The translations under genes were made by a program, and so were the position numbers. Positions 11,483-21,670 of a stretch of DNA of 64,000 bases are shown here, one piece after another; within the stretch, counting starts at the first letter, position 1, and each line of letters begins with the position of its first letter. A model generated the notes under the pieces. That model did not search any database and was not told the origin of the DNA. It saw only the letters and a program-made list of their open reading frames with translations. The stretch is from Zopfochytrium polystomum (lineage: Eukaryota > Chytridiomycota > Chytridiomycetes > Chytridiales > Chytridiaceae): the NCBI GenBank assembly GCA_025765615.1, contig JAIVFJ010000050.1:186001-250000 (forward strand). The letters are read 5' to 3'.

Positions 11483-13317
11483 ATGTCGAACGGCAAGGCC
11501 TCGGCCGCTAACCCCATCGAGCCCGTCGTCGGTGTCACGTCGGCCCTCACCACAAAGTCGGCCCTCGCCGCCGTCGCGCCCGCCCCGCACTACGACGGCA
11601 CCGACGATTGGACCATCCCCCCCGCCGTCCTGCGCCACCAGTACTTTGTCGAAGTCACAACCTCGCTCGCCGCCGCCCTCGAAGAGCTCAACACCCGCAT
11701 GATTGCAAAGAAAGACCATCGCCTCATCGCAAAGAAACGACAGCGTCCCTTTGGCGGAATAACCGTCCCCGCTGGCTTCGTAAGTTCGCCTTTTTCCGTT
11801 GTCGCATCTCTGCCGCCCAAGTTCTAACGTGATAACGGCAGATCGGCGTGTGGGATCGGAACGGTCGCCCTGTGATTGCGACGCGGAACGGCAATTACGT
11901 GAGCGTTGTTGACCTTCAAAACCATCCGACCTCTGATGACTAACTTTGGGACTTCGCTAGTGGAACTTTTCTTTCCGGCACACGTGGAAGGGAACTTACG
12001 AGCTTACTACGCCCATCGACTGCCTTGGTCTTACCACCGTCATGGTCGGTCAATCTGAGGCTGCCGTCGTTCTTGACCCGTCAAATCGCGTCTTTATCGT
12101 CCGCAACAGTGGCTTCGCAGCGTTCGGTGCTCAAGGTCGTTTCCGCGTCGTTGCCATCGTGGACACCCTCAACCTTGGCGACAAACATGCCCACTACGAA
12201 GACAAAGACAGGAAGAGTGGCCGCATCCTTGGTTGGAAGCGCGATGTCACCATTACCATCAAAAGCGACGCGGGCCCAACCCAAGTCACTCTGGCAACGT
12301 TCTTCCTCGTCCCGGCGAACAACACGCTCATTTTGCAGCGCGGGAACGAGCTTATGGTGCTCAAGGCTGGCCAGCATGTCATCACCAACCCAAACACCTC
12401 CTTCCGAGGATTCTTGACCCTTGGCGAGCGGCAAACAACGTTCAAGACTCAGCCCGCCTACCGTTGAAGGTGTGCCCGTCATTCTCCGGGTCAACTTGCG
12501 ATACCAGATCCAGGACCCTCTCCTCCTCACCGCTCACTACGACGGTCCTCTTCAAGCCCTGTCCAACCCTGCGCAATCTGCGGTGAACTCTGTCGTTTCG
12601 CGCCTCTCGTACCAGCAATTCATGCGCGCCAAGTCCATCGGCGGTGACGTCCCTGACCATCATTTGGAGACGTGGCTCGAGTCCTTCAAGACCGAGTGCC
12701 TTCGCGACCTCCGCGAGCAAGCAGTCACCTACGGCATCATCGTCCACAGCTTCGACGTGCTCGACCGTGAGCTCGAGGGTGCCCTCGGCCGCGACCTGGA
12801 ACTGCAGTCGGAGCAGGTGCTCCGCAACCAGATGCAGGCGACGCAGATCGGTCTGCAGAACCACATCATGACCGAGACGCAGCGCGGTAAGCTCGCGACG
12901 GCGCAAGTCGAGGCCGAGCAGCGCAAGACCGTCGCCGACGCGGACTACTACGTCGCGACCAAGAAATCGGACGCGCAGTACTACGAGGTGCTGAAGCAAG
13001 CAGAGGCTGAGGCCGAGTCGTCGGCCTTGCGGACCACGCAGGAGGCCAAGAACATTTTGGCGCTGGCCGAGGCAAAGGCGAACGAGGTACAGCTGCTCAG
13101 CAAGGCGTACGGCGAGGTGCCGGAGGGCCACGCGCAGCGGATGCAGCTATCGCAGTTCGAGGTCGAAAAGAGGAAGGTTCTGCCAAAGAGCACGATCTAC
13201 TTTGAGGGCGGCTCCGGCGCCAGCCAGGCTGGCGTCGTCAACGGGTTTGAGACTGGTGCGGGCTGGGCTCTTGCGCAGTCGACCATCGGCCAGTCTTCTG
13301 CAGCTACTCGCAAGTGA
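11483..13317 (+). CDS. SPFH/band-7 domain protein, frameshift in exon 3
   Basis: Exons 11483-11779, 11842-11898 (a 57-bp exon) and 11961-13317, all phase 0, with good GTAAGT/GTGAGC donors. The central part (LGLTTVMVGQSEAAVVLD, then LILQRGNELMVLKAGQHV and VPVILRVNLRYQIQDP) is a band-7/SPFH fold. A long charged coiled coil follows (RDLELQSEQVLRNQMQ and an A/E/K-rich stretch), as in flotillin- and stomatin-like scaffolds of membrane microdomains. About 600 aa in all. Oddity: at 12455-12467 the frame ends in CGT TGA, while homologous sequence continues in the +1 frame (VEGVPVILRVN). One extra C in TACCGTT would explain it, as would a real lesion, an assembly error or +1 frameshifting. No GT-AG intron fits. 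Long, well-kept coding on both sides argues against an old pseudogene. Confidence 0.72.
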
Positions 13318-14160
13318 ACGGATGGAGTAGTCTCTCGCTCCCAGTTTTCTTTTGTTAGATTATTTTGTTAATCCATTTCTTACTTCAGCGCTACTGATCT
13401 CATTCCATTCTTCTCCTTTTCTCACTCCCTCTTCCTCCCTTTCTTTTTTCGATATCATTCACCTTAATTCCTGTCGCCCACCAATCCCTCCTGATTTAGT
13501 TCATCTCAGGAGGTGATGCGGTGCAGCCTCGAAACCCTAGCTCTGCCTCCCCACCGTCTCTCTCCTTTTTCATTCCGCACCACTTTGCTAGGAACTTCTT
13601 TTTCTATCTGGAAGTTTGAATTTCGCGTACCCCTGGGATCGCGTCGTGACTTCTGGTCTGCACATCCCTCTTTTGTCAGCCAGCAAAGACTCACCGTTCT
13701 TTACTCCCTCTCTACCGGGTATCAGCTTTTTCCTAATTTCTTTCTCTTCAGTGCGGGACCAAACACCGAAAAGGATCACCCAGAGTTAAAAAAAAAAAAG
13801 CAGCCTCATGAATAATGTACCTATCAATGATCATTTTAGCGCTCTTTGACTTTTGAAGCTCCCCAAACTGGCCAAAACACCAGGGCACTTGCAGTCGTCT
13901 TCCCGCCGCCGCCCCCCGCATCCCCCATCCTCCACCTCCAAGCCAAGGAATCGATGTCGCGCGTTACCACTGTCCTGCAATTTCGGCGTGTTCTCCCGCG
14001 TAAACACGCTCGGTCGTCATCGCAAACTCCTCAGTTTCCCTATATTTTGGTTGCAGCAATGATGTCTCCAGAAACCAGCCGCATCTGGTCAACCCACACC
14101 ATGATTATTTTGTTTTTATGGGGCCCTAAGGAAGGGGTTAGCTTTGGAAATTCCATATCT
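13318..14160. other. intergenic stretch
   Basis: Contains the 3' flank of the SPFH gene and pyrimidine-rich DNA. No gene supported on either strand. Confidence 0.45.
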
Positions 14161-15330
14161 GGGTGAGTTGTCATTCTGGGCTGTTCTTGTTGGCAGTTAC
14201 CCCAGGAGAATGGCCATGGAAGAGCCTTCTGGACTGACAACACCTGCAGCCGTTCCACCCGTCGGGCCCAACTTAATCAGAAAATCCAGTTTCACATCTT
14301 AAAACCCGTTGTGCTGAGCAAGGTGGCTGTGGAAGGCAGGTCTATGTCTCTGATGCTTCTAGTAATATGACTTCTAGGCGGTTTTCTTTGCTGGGACCTC
14401 TCAAAACAGATCCACCAGCAACAGTTTGATTCTCAGACCCCACAAAAGACGGTTGTGTCACTGGGGGTTTTTGTTTTGGCATGACAGAATTCTCTTATCG
14501 GGATTCTGGTCTGAAATGGATTCCAAAATTCTTTATTGCACATCAACTAGTTTGGGAAATCCTGCCAGCTCCTCCATTGATGGAAAACTCAGATGCAACC
14601 TGTGAGACTTTGCTCTCTAAATCTCCTTACCTGGGCTGAAAGTGAAAAAAGAGCCTCAAAACCAATACTGACAAGTGAAAAGGCAAATCAAAAGTGTCTA
14701 GTGGTCGCCAGACAGGAAACTGTATTTCCTTCTGTTGAGATTTGAGCCTGAGAAGCCAGCTTCCTATGTTGATGGCGACCTTGTTGCCAGAGCTGATGCA
14801 ACTTACACTAAGTCAAGATTTAGGTGAAGACAGCAGTGATTCTAGCTTTGCTTTCCTTGGCTTTGCCAGTGAGGGCAATGCGATTAGAATCACACTCACA
14901 CTCAATGGTTCAGAGAAATGTAGAGCTGGGGCAGCTCACAGCTGCTCCAGGTCAGCTGACTATTGTCTGAGTGTGCAAAAACCCTTTGTTTGCTGTGCAG
15001 AGACCTCTGTCCAGGCTTCCGGACGCACACTGGTTTATTTGAAATGCTCCTGATGATTTCAAATCATCTTTATTCTGTGAGAAGACTGGTCACGGCGCAC
15101 AGACCTCTGGACAGACCTTTGTGAGACTATACTCACTGCTTTGACCCTGGGATCTTGGCCCTAGAGTGAGGGAAAGCAAATAGTAGTCTAAAACTAACTT
15201 TATTGGGCTGTTGTCTTGGGGGGTGTTTCAACCCTACTACTTGCCTAGTCCATGAAGTATCCCTACTGATCTGTCTAACAGGGGTTTCAAACACAAAGAA
15301 TGAACTCTGAAGGATTGGTGTGGGAGCACC
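14160..15330. other. CpG-poor island, probably old repeat DNA
   Basis: Base composition changes here: CpG becomes rare while TG and CA are common, unlike the flanking host genes and like the retroelement at 20.4-25.6 kb. No open frame shows a recognisable domain. The likely explanation is an old methylated and deaminated transposon or a foreign insertion. Boundaries are by eye. Confidence 0.35.
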
Positions 15331-15649
15331 AATTCTTCGCATGGCTGTGGGCCAGTGCAAGGGGAAACGGAAGGGCACTCCTGAGGGCACAACTCAACTG
15401 CAGAATAAAGAGAGAGAAGAGGGAAACAGCGGTTTTTATCACAGGAACAAATCACAGCACGATGGTGGAGCCGAAATGGCATGATCAAGATGCTCTAGCA
15501 TCTTTTCAATCGACGAGGCACATACGCCATGTCAGGTCCGTCGCCAACAGATCAGCTTCAATCAGAGAAAAGGTATTGCCAAGTATCTTCACATACGCGA
15601 TAGCTGGATCGGTGAAACAGTCTTCCCGTGTGAAGGACGGATCTAGCGA

Positions 15650-16790
15650 ATGTTCAAGTTATCTTCTTTATTCGACTTCCTTGCCCCCTTGACTGACAAC
15701 AAAGCGCAAAACAAAAATGGCTCGAGGAGGGTCCTCCGTACTTTGCTCAATGAGCAGGAAACCAGTCGGGGTACTAGTACCAGGGTCTGGCGATCTATCG
15801 CAGAACGCAGACAGTCCTCATGTAGACCAGTTAAAGGGATTGGAGAGACACCGTCGAGGAGGAATGTTGTAGAAATGACGAGATCGAAAGGTAGGGAGGG
15901 TGTCAAAATGGGGGCGGAGGGAGTGATAAAGGTTGCAGAGCGACTTCTTGGTCTTGCTTCAGCCACGTAGTGCGAGGGTTAGTGAAGTTGTTCGAAAAAG
16001 GTTTGAGTGCGTTGGAGATCAGGGAGAAGTTTGAGGCGGACATGCCAGGGGACAGCGGAGACAGGGTGAGCGTGAACACAAAAAGTGGGGGGGTCGGAGG
16101 AGGTGATAGAGAACTGGTTCGCAAATAGGAGGGGGATGAGAGATGCAGTGAAGTTTTTGGGGGTAGGGGTAGAGGAAAGGGGTGTGTAAAAAGAGGGGTG
16201 GCCCGACAGAATATCAACTGAAGGCGTTGGTACAAGATGTGAGTAATGGAACCAATCAAGGAGGGATCGTCGAGGCAGTGGTGCAAATCAACAAACATAT
16301 CTGAACAATATTCTGTGTAAAGATCAGGGACATTGTGTAAGAGATGGTGGTGGATAATGGATGAAGGAAAAGCAGAACAAAGACCAACTAGGTTTTTGAA
16401 GGGATGACAGCAAGCTTGGGTGTTGGCACGCATTCGGACGTAAGACTCAGGTAGGTGGATGCGGTACCAGGCAGAAACAAGGCCGGCAACAGGTGCACTG
16501 TCAAAGGCCTTCTTGATGTCATTGAGGAGTAAGAAGAGGGAGAGGAGGTTTCATGACAGTAATCAAGAGCGGAGCAGACCAGGTGGATGGGGACATTGGA
16601 GGAAGAACCAGGGAGGGCAGAGAAGTTACGGCCTTTAAGAATCTCAGGAAAAGAGGAGAGGATATGAGATAAGCGACGGAGGCAGACACCCTGAACCACT
16701 TTGGCAGCGAGTTCGCAGAGACTGATAGGCCGAAGGTTAGTTACGTACTCCTGGAGGGGTACAGTTTCAGGGGAATGTCTCGAAGCAGGC
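15650..16790 (-). mobile_element. non-LTR retrotransposon (LINE) reverse-transcriptase relic
   Basis: Read on the minus strand from about 16780 downward, three frames together give a degenerate LINE reverse transcriptase. They show NLRPISLCELAAKVV (the 'NYRPI' block), then GRNFSALPGSS in the place of the Q-x-GF block, and in another frame LLLNDIKKAFDSAPVAGLV (catalytic block A, D-x-x-K-A-F/Y-D). Further pieces continue to about 15650 (FTNPRTTWLKQDQEVAL). Several frameshifts and stops separate them. No endonuclease domain, poly-A end or target duplication was found, so ends are approximate. Confidence 0.55.
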
Positions 16791-17584
16791 CAGTAAATGG
16801 AACATGGAAAAAGGCGGCGATGGTAAAGAGAGAGTTATGGCAAGTTCTCGTGTGGCGTGTTGGCTGGTGTCAGTGATGTGTCAGTAAAAGGAAGATGTAA
16901 AGATAAAGCCAACGCCAGTGTGTTTGGTTGTCGATGCGTCAGTGATGATGCCAATGAATTTTTTTGCGGAGTGGTGGCGGATGGCATGGGTGGCATTAAC
17001 TGCAGAGCAGCCGGTCCCTCCATCCCACCCCAAGCCACGATTTGGAGTGATTGCTTGATGTGAAGGGGGGGCGAGTGGCAACACAAATTTGGGCACGTTC
17101 GACTGCAGAAAACTTGATTGAACACCTGGCGCAGTCCGCCGATAAAAGATTATTTGGCGCTGGTGACTCCTGAGCCAGTGCCGTTTCCCCTTTCGCCGAC
17201 GGGTACCTTTGAGATTCTCTCAGGTACTGTTTGGAAAAGAGGTCTCCTGCTGCACGGTTTTTTCGTGTCATCCAGGGGCGGGACTTTCGGCTACTTGGCT
17301 ACTGTTACTCGGCGTTGCTCAATCCAAGGCAGTCGTGGGCACCAAGGGGGTTATTGAGTATGTCGGTCGTAAGAACTGCTTCAACCAGCGGGATGGAAAG
17401 CGGACAAGAATGTCAATCAAAGAAAGACAAGCAGATTTTTCTGGGTCGGCAGACACCCCCGACTGTCTCAAAAAGGAAAACGAGGAAAAAAACAGCCGCC
17501 TGCATCGATCGCCCGCACCCATTACCAACCACCACCCAACACCACACCCGCTTCCCTACCACCCACCCACCCCAACACACACGT

Positions 17585-18834
17585 ATGCGGTCCTCGTCAT
17601 CCGGCACCCTCGCGGCCTTCGCCGCCCTCGCCATAGTCGGCTTCGTCTCCCTGTCCACCCTCGTCTACTCCCTGATCACCTGGGGCGGTAGCACCAGCAG
17701 CAGCACAGCTGCCGACCGCCACCACCACGCCACTCGCCCAGGCCCCCTCGGCGAAATCCCCGTCAAAGAGTACGCCCTCCCGCCCGCCGCCTCGCCCGCC
17801 GAGCGCCAGGCGCAAGCGCGCTTCTTCCAGTCCGTCTTCTGCTCCCAGTTCTACCCGCTCCCAGTCTCCTCCTCCTCCTCCGCCGTCCTTAACTACACCG
17901 CAGTCCGCCTCTCCGGCATGCACCCGGACATCACCCGGACCCCGATCGTCTCCGACGTCGGCATGTACGTACTCGGCGGCTCCGGCGACGCCGTGTCCGA
18001 AGCGATCGTGCGCTACGGGATCTGGGAGGGCGACCTGTCGCGCGGGTTCGTCGCCGCGCTGGCGGAGGCCGAGTCCGTCGGCATCACCGACCCGCTGTTT
18101 CTGGACGTCGGGTCCAACCTCGGGATGCACTCTGTCGCGGTGCTGGCGTACGGGTACAGAGTGGTGTCGATCGACGCGTTGACGATGAACGCGAATCATT
18201 TCATGTCGACGCTGTGCAGGCACCCGAAGCTGGTGGAGAAATCGACGTTTATACGCAGCGTGAGTGTTTCAGTGCGGGAGGGAGTGAGATGCAAAACGCT
18301 TCATCCACCACACACACACAGGGCCTCGGATCTCAACTCTCCACGTGCGCCCTCACGTCCTCGGACGCCAACCTCGGCGACGGCGTCGTGACGTGCGACC
18401 CCACAACCATCGCGCAGTACAAGGCAGACCCGCGTCCGCCCGGGCTTTACCCACTGCGGCAGTGGCTCCCCATCGCCCCCCTCGACAGCTTCGTGGACGA
18501 GGACGTGTGGGTACTCAAGATGGACGTCGAAGGGTTCGAGCTGGACGTGCTCCGCGGTGCCGCGCGGCTGTTCACGACGCGCAAAGTGCACTACGTGCTG
18601 ACCGAGGTCATGGGCGGCGACAACCCGAAATCCAGGGAGATGGTCGTGCTGCTGAAGCGGTACGGGCTGTCGTGCAGCGAGGAGGGTTGGTATGGAAAGA
18701 GGTGGGAGATTCCCGATGCGGCGAGCGAGGTTGTGTTGAAGGATACGATATACAACCTCTGGTGCTTACACCCGGAGAATCTGAAAAGGGCGGGATTGGG
18801 TGAGAAGGTGGACCGCTCGCTCAGAAACGTGTGA
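17585..18834 (+). CDS. FkbM-family SAM-dependent methyltransferase, copy 3
   Basis: Exons 17585-18259 and 18322-18834 (62-bp intron, GTGAGT donor, acceptor after a CA run), phase 0, 395 aa. The N-terminal hydrophobic segment at about residues 9-31 is a signal anchor. Motif I is DPLFLDVGSNLGMHS (Ala to Ser). The FkbM core is KMDVEGFELDVL with HYVLTEVMGG. Exon 1 is clearly more divergent than in copies 1 and 2, but exon 2 is closer to copy 2 than copy 2 is to copy 1. The long open frame continuing upstream of 17585 has no conserved residues and runs through a CA-rich leader, so ATG 17585 is preferred. Confidence 0.87.
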
Positions 18835-19679
18835 CCCCGCTGTGTAATTACGAGTTGGGTAAACGTCAGTCGAGGGTCGTTGACATTATGACATTGCATT
18901 TTGCCAATCGAAGAACCTTCCCCTATAACAACCTTCCTCCTTGAAACGACCCGAAAAACTCTTCCTCTCCTTTCTATCGCAATCGCAGAACATAGTGCAA
19001 TGCCAAATGCTTCACCGTTGCATTCGGTTTCGCGGGTCACCGCAAAGTCTCGCAGAGCCGAATTGAATGAAACCGCAACAGGATAACTCACTTTTTGTTC
19101 CGTCAACGGAGTTACCAGCTGTTCGTAGGTGCTGGTGGTACCACCTGGACACATGCGATTCTGTGAGAATTGCCATTGCGGAGCGATCTGCGTCCTCTGC
19201 ATTCGTTCGGGAGGGTGAGCAGATTTCCGACTTTTGGGTTTGCGACCCGCTACCAAATGCAGTGAGGACGAGGAACGCCTGGTCGTACTTGATTTGCGAG
19301 ATCGTGACAGTTAACTTGGTTAAGCGGGAGAGTTTACGGATGAACGCGATTAACCGCGAAGGCCCACGTTGGTCTCCAACACATACGGTGTAATGCCCCC
19401 TCGTCTTCGGGCTTGACGCAGAGCCAATCTTCCAATAAACGGTTCTCTCTAATCCACTCCAGAGCGTCATCTCTCCGGCCAGCGAAGTTGCAGAGACTAG
19501 AAAACCGTGGCCCCCTCCAGCAGTGCGCATATACCGATCCGCGAGTGGGTGTGTTGGGGTTGGGGGCTCCATACACTTTGCTCGTGTGCGAAAAAGATAA
19601 ATAGAGTAGCTGTCCTGGCCGTTCGTTGCGGTCTGTGTGGAACGTGTATTCGTCGCGGAGAGACACCTTTCACGATGCG

Positions 19680-19924
19680 AAGATAGTGTGAGTGCTATGT
19701 CGCGACCGAAAATTTTGACGGTGCCCCCTGCACAGGTGGGAAAGGTGAACAGGAAGCTTGACGTAGATTACCAAATTGACTGCATCGAAGATCAAACTAC
19801 AAAAGATACCTCAGCGTCAACGTCCACCTCACTGGTACTTCCATCTTTCATGGTGGACGGCCGTCTGCGGCGGGCTGGCGGCGGCAACAGGATGGTTTTC
19901 TTATTGACAATTAGTGGCCATTAG
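19680..19924 (+). pseudogene. decayed unknown gene fragment, copy 3
   Basis: An N-terminal piece (MSRPKILTVPPAQVGK, VNRKLDVDYQIDCIEDQ, a Ser/Thr run, GRLRRAGGG) that aligns with the opening block of the relic at 7385. It lies about 850 bp downstream of FkbM copy 3 and has no second half. It supports the idea that one unknown gene was linked to the FkbM genes and duplicated with them. Confidence 0.4.
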
Positions 19925-20362
19925 TGAACCCGCAACCCACTGCCATGGCGCCCTCGTAGCCTTTTTAAGAAAGTTGTGAGACAAGGGAAACTAAGCTGAG
20001 GGGGAGAATCTTCGCCGTCATCCGCGTAGGGGTTCCGATACACGTTTATCCCGAACGTCCTGATTAAGAAGGAAACCACTCCTTGGGGAGTGGGTCTCCC
20101 TCGTTTCTCCTTTTGTTATTCTCGGAATCGGAACATGCCCCATGTGGTGGCGGAGGAGCAAGCGATCCGCCAAGATCTTTCTTTCAAATCACATCGGGCA
20201 TTAGCAACAAGGTCTTTGACGCTTACAATCTACGGAGTACATACGCGATGCCAGGTTCTTCAACTCTCCTGTGGAGTAGCCTGGATGGAGAGGGGAAAAG
20301 GGGGGGGCGGCCCAGAGAGATCTGTCTCTTGGGAAACCACCCAAAGTCGCAGCTAGTGGTGA

Positions 20363-20670
20363 TGTTATGAATCACCCTCTGGAAACCTCTGGAACCTTCT
20401 AGAACATTCCTTCATGGAACCTTGTGGAACCTTCTGGAACCTTCTTTGCTTTCCTGACTTGTCTTGTTGTCATTGGTATCATTGGTATCATTGCATTACT
20501 AATTGCTCTTTCTGGAACTTTCTTGGAGTCTTGACAAGGAACACTCTCAAAAGGTATAAAAGGGGGATGGGGGACCTGTCCCATCCCTCAAGTGAATTAT
20601 TGTTTCCAATACAATCATCACTCCTCTCAGTTCCTTGTCTGCCTTGTCCTGTCCTGCCCTGTTCCTGACA
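20363..20670 (+). repeat. 5' LTR
   Basis: Begins TGTTATGAATCACC and ends CCTGTTCCTGACA, with TG...CA ends as usual for LTRs. It contains a TATAAA box at 20555-20560. No CpG was seen in it. Confidence 0.97.
20555..20600 (+). promoter_or_regulatory. LTR core promoter and predicted transcript start
   Basis: TATAAA at 20555-20560. About 30-35 bases downstream lies AAGTGAATTAT (20590-20600), which is the exact reverse complement of ATAATTCACTT at 20673-20683. In Tf1-type elements the first bases of the RNA fold back to prime reverse transcription, so transcription is predicted to start at or very near 20590. Confidence 0.7.
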
Positions 20671-20672
20671 TC

Positions 20673-20683
20673 ATAATTCACTT
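20673..20683 (+). other. self-primer binding site
   Basis: ATAATTCACTT, starting 2 bases after the 5' LTR, where a primer-binding site belongs. It pairs perfectly over 11 nt with the predicted RNA 5' end at 20590-20600. Such 11-nt self-priming is established for Tf1 of fission yeast and its sushi relatives. No tRNA 3'-end complement (TGG...) is present. Confidence 0.75.
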
Positions 20684-20710
20684 CACCCTCTCCCACTACT
20701 CTCTGCCATC

Positions 20711-21634
20711 ATGTCTGACCCAAACAACACCTTCCCTGATGCAACTGCCTTCCAAGCCTTGATGGACCAATTACAAGCCCTCTCAAGACAGACACACCAA
20801 CTTCAAGAACAAGTCCTTCACCAGCAGCACCAGCTTCAACAACAACTTCACCAACAAGAACATCAAGCTCTTCCCCTGCCTCAAGCCAACCAAGCAAGAG
20901 AGCCCAAGGTTCCCAGCCCTGACAAGTTCACTGGGCTGGCCAAAGACCTTAGGAACTTCATGGCCACTGTGGAGAATGTCATCCTTCTCCAACCTTCAAG
21001 ATTTCCCAGTGAGCAAGTCAAGGTTCTTTTCACAAGCACCCTCCTGTCTGGTCAAGCTCAATCATGGTACAGATCTCTCCCAAGCACACCCACCACCCTG
21101 CAAGAGCTCTGGGAGGGGCTGGAAGCTACCTTTGGTGACCCCTACGCATCTTGGACAGCAAGATCCAAGCTCAAGCATATCAAGCAAGGAAAGCAATCTT
21201 GTGTGGCCTACACCAACCAATTCAAGCAACTAGCCAGAGACTCTGGATACAATGATGCAGCTCTGATGGAGCTGTACCATGATGGTCTCCATGAGTCTAT
21301 CCAAGACATGCTCTCCCAGTCTCTGCACATCCCTGAGACCTTGGAAGAGTACATTCTCCTTGCCATCAAGATTGACAACAGACTCTACTCCAAGAGGCTG
21401 AAGCAAAGACAAGTAGGAACTACATCAAGACCTACCCCAGTCCCTCAAGCTCTTACAGTTCCTGAACCCATGCAAGTGGATGCAGTTGAGACACTTCCTA
21501 AGGGTCCTCTGAGCCAAGAGGAGAAAACAAGGAGGGCCCAGCAGGGACTGTGTTTCTACTGTGGCTCCAAGGAGCATGCTGTCAAGGACTGCCCAAGGAA
21601 GAAGCACCCAAACTCCCAGGTCCAGGCTCACTGA
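20711..21634 (+). CDS. gag: Gag capsid/nucleocapsid protein of the chromovirus
   Basis: 307 aa. The N-terminal Gln-rich coiled coil (about residues 18-55) is followed by a retrotransposon Gag capsid domain with the typical SQAQSWYRSL-like motif (GQAQSWYRSLPS, about residue 115) and WEGLEATFGDP. It ends with one CCHC zinc knuckle, CFYCGSKEHAVKDCP, about residues 281-295. It forms the virus-like particle and binds the element RNA. The start is the first ATG after the primer site. The stop at 21632-21634 lies inside the predicted frameshift pseudoknot. Confidence 0.95.
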   Translation: MSDPNNTFPDATAFQALMDQLQALSRQTHQLQEQVLHQQHQLQQQLHQQEHQALPLPQANQAREPKVPSPDKFTGLAKDLRNFMATVENVILLQPSRFPSEQVKVLFTSTLLSGQAQSWYRSLPSTPTTLQELWEGLEATFGDPYASWTARSKLKHIKQGKQSCVAYTNQFKQLARDSGYNDAALMELYHDGLHESIQDMLSQSLHIPETLEEYILLAIKIDNRLYSKRLKQRQVGTTSRPTPVPQALTVPEPMQVDAVETLPKGPLSQEEKTRRAQQGLCFYCGSKEHAVKDCPRKKHPNSQVQAH

Positions 21635-21670
21635 GGGGCAATTCCCTGGACCCTCCTCCAAGCTGCCCCT
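21607..21670 (+). promoter_or_regulatory. -1 programmed ribosomal frameshift signal (slippery site and pseudoknot)
   Basis: Heptamer CCCAAAC at 21607-21613 reads C|CCA|AAC in the gag frame, matching X-XXY-YYZ. Slipping back one base gives CCC-AAA and enters pol (PKLPGPGS). After a 5-base spacer an H-type pseudoknot can form. Stem 1 is GGTCCAGG (21619-21626) with CCTGGACC (21645-21652), 8 bp. Stem 2 is AGGGGCA (21634-21640) with TGCCCCT (21664-21670), 7 bp. Loops are 7, 4 and 11 nt. All elements are seen directly; function is inferred. Confidence 0.85.

Noticed and set aside
19012..19666. Minus-strand frames of 186 and 110 aa between FkbM copy 3 and the retroelement
   Set aside because: No domain, splice pattern or repeat core recognised. 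A weak resemblance of DDALEWIRENRLL to the WWKDSGL family is too short to support a call.
20414..20668. 84-aa frame present in both LTRs
   Set aside because: Identical only because the LTRs are identical. It crosses the TATA box and RNA start and has no homology.
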